The notes beneath the pieces were generated by a model, which was given only the letters and a program-made list of their open reading frames with translations, had not been told where the DNA came from and ran no database searches. The translations under genes and the position numbers were made by a program. Of a DNA stretch of 64,000 bases, positions 62,284 to 64,000 are shown piece by piece. The stretch is from contig JAJQFI010000008.1 in NCBI GenBank assembly GCA_021201235.1, forward strand, positions 124,001 through 188,000, written 5' to 3'. Positions within the stretch are counted from its first letter, which is position 1; every line of letters begins with the position of its first letter. This DNA comes from Oscillospiraceae bacterium. GTDB taxonomy: Bacteria > Bacillota > Clostridia > Oscillospirales > Ruminococcaceae.

Positions 62284-62778
62284 TCACCCTATTACGCCTT
62301 TCTTTACTGCCTCAACCAGTCCTCCGGCAGAGATAATATTCTGGATAAACTCCGGGAAGGGCTCAGCCTGATACTCCTTGCCGGTGGTCTTGTCCGTGAT
62401 TACGCCGGTCGAGAGGTTCATAGAAACCTCGTCGCTGTCCGCGATTTCCTCAGCCGCAGTCGGGCACTCAACTATCGCAAGACCGATGTTGATTGAGTTG
62501 CGATAAAAGATTCTGGCGAAGCTCTTGGCGATTACGACCGAGATGCCGCTTGCCTTGATTGCCGCAGGAGCATGCTCACGCGACGAGCCACAGCCGAAGT
62601 TTTCGCCTGCGACGATGATGTCTCCGGGCTTTACTTTTTCATGGAAATGACTGTCGAGGTCCTCCATGCAGTGAGCCGCCAAGAATTTGGGCTCGCTGGA
62701 ATTTAAGTATCTTGCGGGGATGATAACGTCGGTGTCGACGTTGTTTCCGTACTTGATGACGCTACCGGTATTAATCAT
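62284..62778 (-). CDS. leuD: 3-isopropylmalate dehydratase small subunit
   Basis: A 164-residue swivel-domain subunit that completes the isomerase active site with LeuC. Signature [13 protein letters not shown] and [13 protein letters not shown] are present. The length is that of the short, archaeal/clostridial type rather than the 200-residue E. coli form. ATG overlaps the leuC stop by 4 bases. Confidence 0.96.
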   Translation of the reverse strand: MINTGSVIKYGNNVDTDVIIPARYLNSSEPKFLAAHCMEDLDSHFHEKVKPGDIIVAGENFGCGSSREHAPAAIKASGISVVIAKSFARIFYRNSINIGLAIVECPTAAEEIADSDEVSMNLSTGVITDKTTGKEYQAEPFPEFIQNIISAGGLVEAVKKGVIG

Positions 62779-64000
62779 TTTGTCGCCTCCCTCGGATCAG
62801 TGATTACACCTGTCAATGCGCTTGCCGCCGCAGTTGCGGGGCTCGCAAGGTATACTTCGGAAGTGGGGTCGCCCATTCTTCCGACGAAGTTACGGTTGGT
62901 TGTCGAGACGCATCTCTCGCCGTGTGCGAGAACTCCCATATATCCGCCGAGGCACGGTCCACAGGTCGGAGTTGAAACGATGCAACCGGCTTCGATGAAG
63001 TCCTTGATGAAGCCCTCTTCGAGGCATCTAAGATATACCTTCTGTGTTGCCGGAATGATTATGACTCTCAAACCGTCTGCGACTTTATGCCCCTTGATAA
63101 TCTCCCAAGCGACCTTGATGTCGTCGTAGAGACCGTTGGTGCAGGAGCCGATGACGACCTGGTCAATCTTCACTTCGCCGATTTCGTCGACGGTGTGGGT
63201 GTTTTCCGGAAGATGCGGGAATGCAACAGTCGGCTTGATAGTCGACAAATCTATCTTGATTACTTCGTCATACTCGGCGTCGGGGTCGGCATGGAAAATT
63301 TTTGGCTCACGCTGTGCGTGCTCTTTCTCATACTCCAAAGTCTTATCGTCAACCTCGAAAATGCCATTCTTGGCACCGGCTTCGATTGCCATGTTGCAGA
63401 TGGTGAAGCGGTCGCTCATCGAGAGGTTGTGTGCTCCCTCGCCCGTGAACTCCATCGAGCGATAGAGTGCACCGTCAACGCCAATCATTCCGATGATGTG
63501 GAGGATTACGTCCTTGCCGCTGACGCATGGGGAAAGCTCCCCGGTCAGTTCAAACTTGATAGCGGAAGGGACCTTGAACCAAGCCTTGCCGGTCGCCATT
63601 CCGAAAGCCATGTCGGTCGAGCCGACACCTGTCGAGAAGGCTCCCAAAGCTCCGTAGGTGCAGGTGTGGGAGTCGGCGCCGATTGTGACGTCGCCGCTGA
63701 CGACCAAGCCGCTCTCCGGGAGAAGCGCATGCTCAATTCCCATCTTTCCGACGTCATAGAAGCCGTCCATGGCGTGCTCATTGCAGAAATCACGGCAGAT
63801 TTTGCACTGCTCAGCCGCCTTGATGTCCTTGTTCGGGACGAAGTGGTCCATGACCATCGTCACTTTATCTTTATCAAAGACATTCTCGAGCCCCATTTTG
63901 TTGAATTCTCTTATGGCAGGAGGGCATGTAACGTCGTTGCCGTGAACCCGGTCGAGATTGCACAGGACGAGCTGACCCGCTTCCAATTTATCCGCTCCGC
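62775..64000 (-). CDS. leuC: 3-isopropylmalate dehydratase large subunit (start outside window)
   Basis: Aconitase-family subunit carrying the 4Fe-4S cluster. Cluster cysteines are in VIGSCTNG and [31 protein letters not shown] is the substrate region. The frame stays open to the window edge, so only about a dozen N-terminal residues are missing; TTG 63986 in the ORF track is not the real start. Expected first gene of the leuCDB run. Confidence 0.95.
   Translation of the reverse strand, partial: GADKLEAGQLVLCNLDRVHGNDVTCPPAIREFNKMGLENVFDKDKVTMVMDHFVPNKDIKAAEQCKICRDFCNEHAMDGFYDVGKMGIEHALLPESGLVVSGDVTIGADSHTCTYGALGAFSTGVGSTDMAFGMATGKAWFKVPSAIKFELTGELSPCVSGKDVILHIIGMIGVDGALYRSMEFTGEGAHNLSMSDRFTICNMAIEAGAKNGIFEVDDKTLEYEKEHAQREPKIFHADPDAEYDEVIKIDLSTIKPTVAFPHLPENTHTVDEIGEVKIDQVVIGSCTNGLYDDIKVAWEIIKGHKVADGLRVIIIPATQKVYLRCLEEGFIKDFIEAGCIVSTPTCGPCLGGYMGVLAHGERCVSTTNRNFVGRMGDPTSEVYLASPATAAASALTGVITDPREATK

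Overview
The window looks like a chromosomal segment of a Gram-positive anaerobe of the Clostridia, most likely an uncultured gut Oscillospirales/Ruminococcaceae relative. The clues are a sigma-A style gene set with strong Shine-Dalgarno sites, pyruvate:ferredoxin oxidoreductase, a CIRCE-controlled groESL, a cysteine T-box, DUF2975/HTH pairs, holin-like type I toxins, an L31 leader and many lipoproteins. The taxonomic guess is inference; no rRNA or tRNA gene was found. No CRISPR array, insertion sequence or prophage was seen.

Layout. 1-5.1 kb: housekeeping genes (uvrC end, a TIM-barrel protein, rsmD, coaD, a coiled-coil protein, aspartate kinase). 5.2-11.4 kb: a lipoprotein with a damaged start, rpmE with a structured leader, yigZ, a dNTPase, then dnaG-rpoD. 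11.5-17.1 kb (minus): a MATE pump behind an attenuator-like hairpin, a membrane-anchored CBM9-like protein, groEL and groES with CIRCE. 17.4-20.5 kb: an operon of a degenerate response regulator, a Glu/Pro-rich membrane protein and an HtrA protease. 20.5-22.0 kb: an accessory islet with two type I toxin-antitoxin cassettes flanking a membrane zinc-ribbon gene, plus a tiny orphan antitoxin-like peptide. 22-24.7 kb: hom, an ACT protein and tatD. 24.8-27.3 kb: DUF2975/XRE pair, two small membrane-anchored proteins and a deacetylase. 27.4-30.6 kb (minus): flippase, PC4-like protein, VTC-domain protein and DUF4956. 30.7-42.8 kb: a 42-aa membrane peptide, an M23 endopeptidase, a phosphoesterase, upp, a Cys T-box with cysE-cysS, a cyclophilin, a foldase lipoprotein and PFOR. 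42.9-43.3 kb: a third type I toxin-antitoxin locus. 43.3-57.6 kb (minus): a polysaccharide-use locus. 57.7-64 kb (minus): acyltransferase, TauE-type permease, DUF815 ATPase and leuCDB.

How the genes work together. The carbohydrate locus encodes a secreted and a cytosolic GH53 galactanase, a binding protein carrying an extra C-terminal beta domain, two permeases and an MsmK-type ATPase, an unrecognised 606-aa cytosolic protein with a small zinc-ribbon partner, and a lipoprotein GH13 enzyme. It reads as a beta-galactan/oligosaccharide uptake system; the 606-aa protein is the best candidate for an undescribed enzyme. Two distant surface-protein genes (14.8 kb and 45.0 kb) share a TTTGTGCA-N3-TGCACAA operator upstream of extended -10 promoters, which suggests one common activator.

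The most notable systems are the three small toxin/antisense-RNA loci, the phosphoacceptor-substituted regulator operon with HtrA, the possible pseudoknot leader of rpmE, and the galactan locus with its unknown protein. All functions are read from sequence motifs and memory of families; no searches were run.
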